In this document: piece by piece, positions 33,427 through 34,470 of the stretch
How positions within the stretch are numbered: the first letter of the stretch is position 1
How the letters are laid out: the number at the start of each line of letters is the position of its first letter
Source: an uncultured Campylobacter sp.
GTDB lineage: Bacteria; Campylobacterota; Campylobacteria; Campylobacterales; Campylobacteraceae
NCBI RefSeq assembly: GCF_938018035.1
Contig: NZ_CALIJF010000333.1
Span: forward strand, 1-34,470
DNA length: 34,470 nucleotides
Direction of reading: 5' to 3'
Translations under genes and position numbers: made by a program
The notes under the pieces: model-generated
Databases searched by the model: none
What the model saw: the letters and a program-made list of their open reading frames with translations, nothing else
What the model was told of the DNA's origin: nothing

Positions 33427-33998
33427 CAAAATCCTAAGCGAATTTATTCGCGAAGCGCAAAATTTCTATGACTCACGCAAATTAAAATTCCGCGCCGGAT
33501 TTCGTCCACCCACGCAGCTTGGAATTTCACGCGAGATTTCGCTCGCTTACGCGAATCGGAATTCTACGCGGAATTTTGCCCTCTTTCGCAAATTAGAATT
33601 CTGCGCGAAATCCCACGCGTCCTCTGCGAAATTCTCTCGCTTACTCAATTTAAAATTTTACCCGCTCGGATAGATTTAAATTTTACGTAGAATTTCGCCT
33701 GCCTTCGCGGCAAGAAATTTCAAATAGAATTTTATCCTCCCGCGCGATGCGAAATTTTACTAAATTTTCTACGCGCGATATAAAATCTACGTAAATTTTA
33801 CTCGCGCAATTAACGTAAATAAAATTCCGAACCTGCCTAAGCTTCATAGAATTTCGCGCAAAATTTTACTTACAGAGACGATATAAATTCCTAGCCATTG
33901 TTTTAAAATTTACTCGCGTTTTAGCTGCTTTTATGCGCGCGGTAAGGATTTTTTAAAGCTAAAATTTTATATAATTATGCGTTTCAAAAAGGCATATT
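33427..33998. repeat. AT-rich spacer of degenerate short repeats
   Basis: A 570-base gene-free stretch with many partial copies of a (C)TTACGCAAATTAGAATTC type unit, for example at 33472, 33545, 33583 and 33640, alternating with TTCGCGCAAAATTTTAC-like pieces. Spacing is irregular and the copies are poorly conserved, so this is not a CRISPR array. A weaker version of the same composition occurs at about 25380-25500. Confidence 0.45.
33970..33975 (+). promoter_or_regulatory. Putative -10 box of the ClC gene
   Basis: TATAAT, 23 bases before the TTG start at 33999. AAAAAGG about six bases before the TTG is a plausible ribosome site. Confidence 0.5.
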
Positions 33999-34470
33999 TT
34001 GAGTACTAAATTATTTCTAGCGATCCTTGCGATAGGCGTTATAATGGGACTTTGCGCAGGGCTCTTAAACTTCGGCATCAATGAAATTGAAACTTTTGCT
34101 TTCGGGCATAATGATGAGGAATTTCACATTATTACGGAGCAAACCACTGCGCTTAGGCGCTTTCTTAGCGTCCTCGCAGCCGGCGTAATCGTAACTTTAA
34201 TTAGAATTCTGCTGATAAGGCTAAAACCTTTTTTAAATGTAGCTTCGATGATGGATGGGCAAAATCCGCCGTTTTGGCAAAATTTAATCCACTCGGTTTT
34301 GCAGCTAGTAGCCATCGCTCTGGGCGCACCGGTAGGCAGCGAGGCTGCTCCGCGCGAGTTAGGTGGCTTGTTTGCGGCTAAAATTTGCCGCGCCCTAAAT
34401 ATTAGCGGAGACGAGCTTCGGCTATTTGTCGCATGCGGCGCTGGAGCGGGACTAGGCGCTGCATATAACG
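33999..34470 (+). CDS. ClC family chloride channel/transporter, N-terminal part (runs off window)
   Basis: An open frame of 157 codons to the window edge. It has an N-terminal membrane span, a second near the middle, and the ClC selectivity motif G-A-P-V-G-S-E-A-A-P-R-E followed by G-A-G-A-G-L-G-A-A-Y-N. ClC proteins pass chloride or exchange it for protons and help with acid stress. The motif differs slightly from the usual G-x-x-x-G-x-E-G-P. The start is TTG 33999; no in-frame ATG gives a better N-terminus. The gene is incomplete only because the window ends. Confidence 0.85.
   Translation, partial: MSTKLFLAILAIGVIMGLCAGLLNFGINEIETFAFGHNDEEFHIITEQTTALRRFLSVLAAGVIVTLIRILLIRLKPFLNVASMMDGQNPPFWQNLIHSVLQLVAIALGAPVGSEAAPRELGGLFAAKICRALNISGDELRLFVACGAGAGLGAAYN

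Noticed and set aside
33427..33998. Possible CRISPR array
   Set aside because: The repeats are poorly conserved and irregularly spaced with no unique spacers of constant length, and no cas gene is nearby.

Overview
The window looks like a chromosomal segment of a Campylobacter-type epsilonproteobacterium with a fairly high GC content for the genus (mid-40s percent by eye). C. gracilis or a close relative would fit, but I cannot prove the species. The basis is the protein sequences (a 1378-residue RpoB, a 399-residue EF-Tu, a UPF0763/DUF2603 protein), the gene order hemB/argF/UPF0763/hemN/Fe-S protein with ribA and rsmG beside it (as I remember it from C. jejuni), intergenic DNA full of AAATTT-type runs, and -10 boxes that mostly lack a -35 partner.

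Region 1 (1-7000) is accessory and decayed. It begins inside an ogt gene whose two halves lie in different frames, followed by a convergent hchA with two frameshifts, an alkyltransferase-like gene with one frameshift, and a two-repeat membrane-protein gene with two in-frame stops. Next come an intact pepE-type dipeptidase with a Tat-like signal, an unknown gene apparently shifted at a T8 tract, a DUF4272 gene that runs into the 3' end of tpx, and tpx itself. The three genes at the left edge all belong to families that repair or protect against alkyl or glyoxal damage, and all are broken here.

Region 2 (7566-24880, all on the minus strand) is the translation and transcription core. In transcription order it is tRNA-Thr(TGT), tRNA-Tyr, tRNA-Gly, tRNA-Thr(GGT), tuf, rpmG, tRNA-Trp, secE, nusG, rplK, rplA, rplJ, rplL, rpoB, rpoC, doxX, rpsL, rpsG, fusA. 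It starts at a perfect TTGACA-17-TATAAT promoter. Internal hairpins after tuf, before rplJ and between rplL and rpoB probably tune expression, and rpsL has its own -10 box. These genes are intact, so the broken genes on the left are not simply a sign of poor sequence throughout.

Region 3 (24900-33426) holds a small membrane coiled-coil protein, then a minus-strand operon hemB, antitoxin candidate, doc, argF, UPF0763, hemN, and a GlpC/GlcF-like Fe-S protein. Divergent from it is a tightly overlapping plus-strand operon: ribA, rsmG, a zinc-ribbon membrane protein and an unknown 180-residue protein. The most distinctive feature is a Doc/Fic toxin-antitoxin pair embedded between hemB and argF, with the argF ribosome binding site inside the end of doc. 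A palindrome covers the divergent hemB/ribA promoter region.

Region 4 (33427-34470) is a gene-free spacer of degenerate AT-rich repeats, followed by the start of a ClC-type chloride channel/transporter gene that runs off the right edge.
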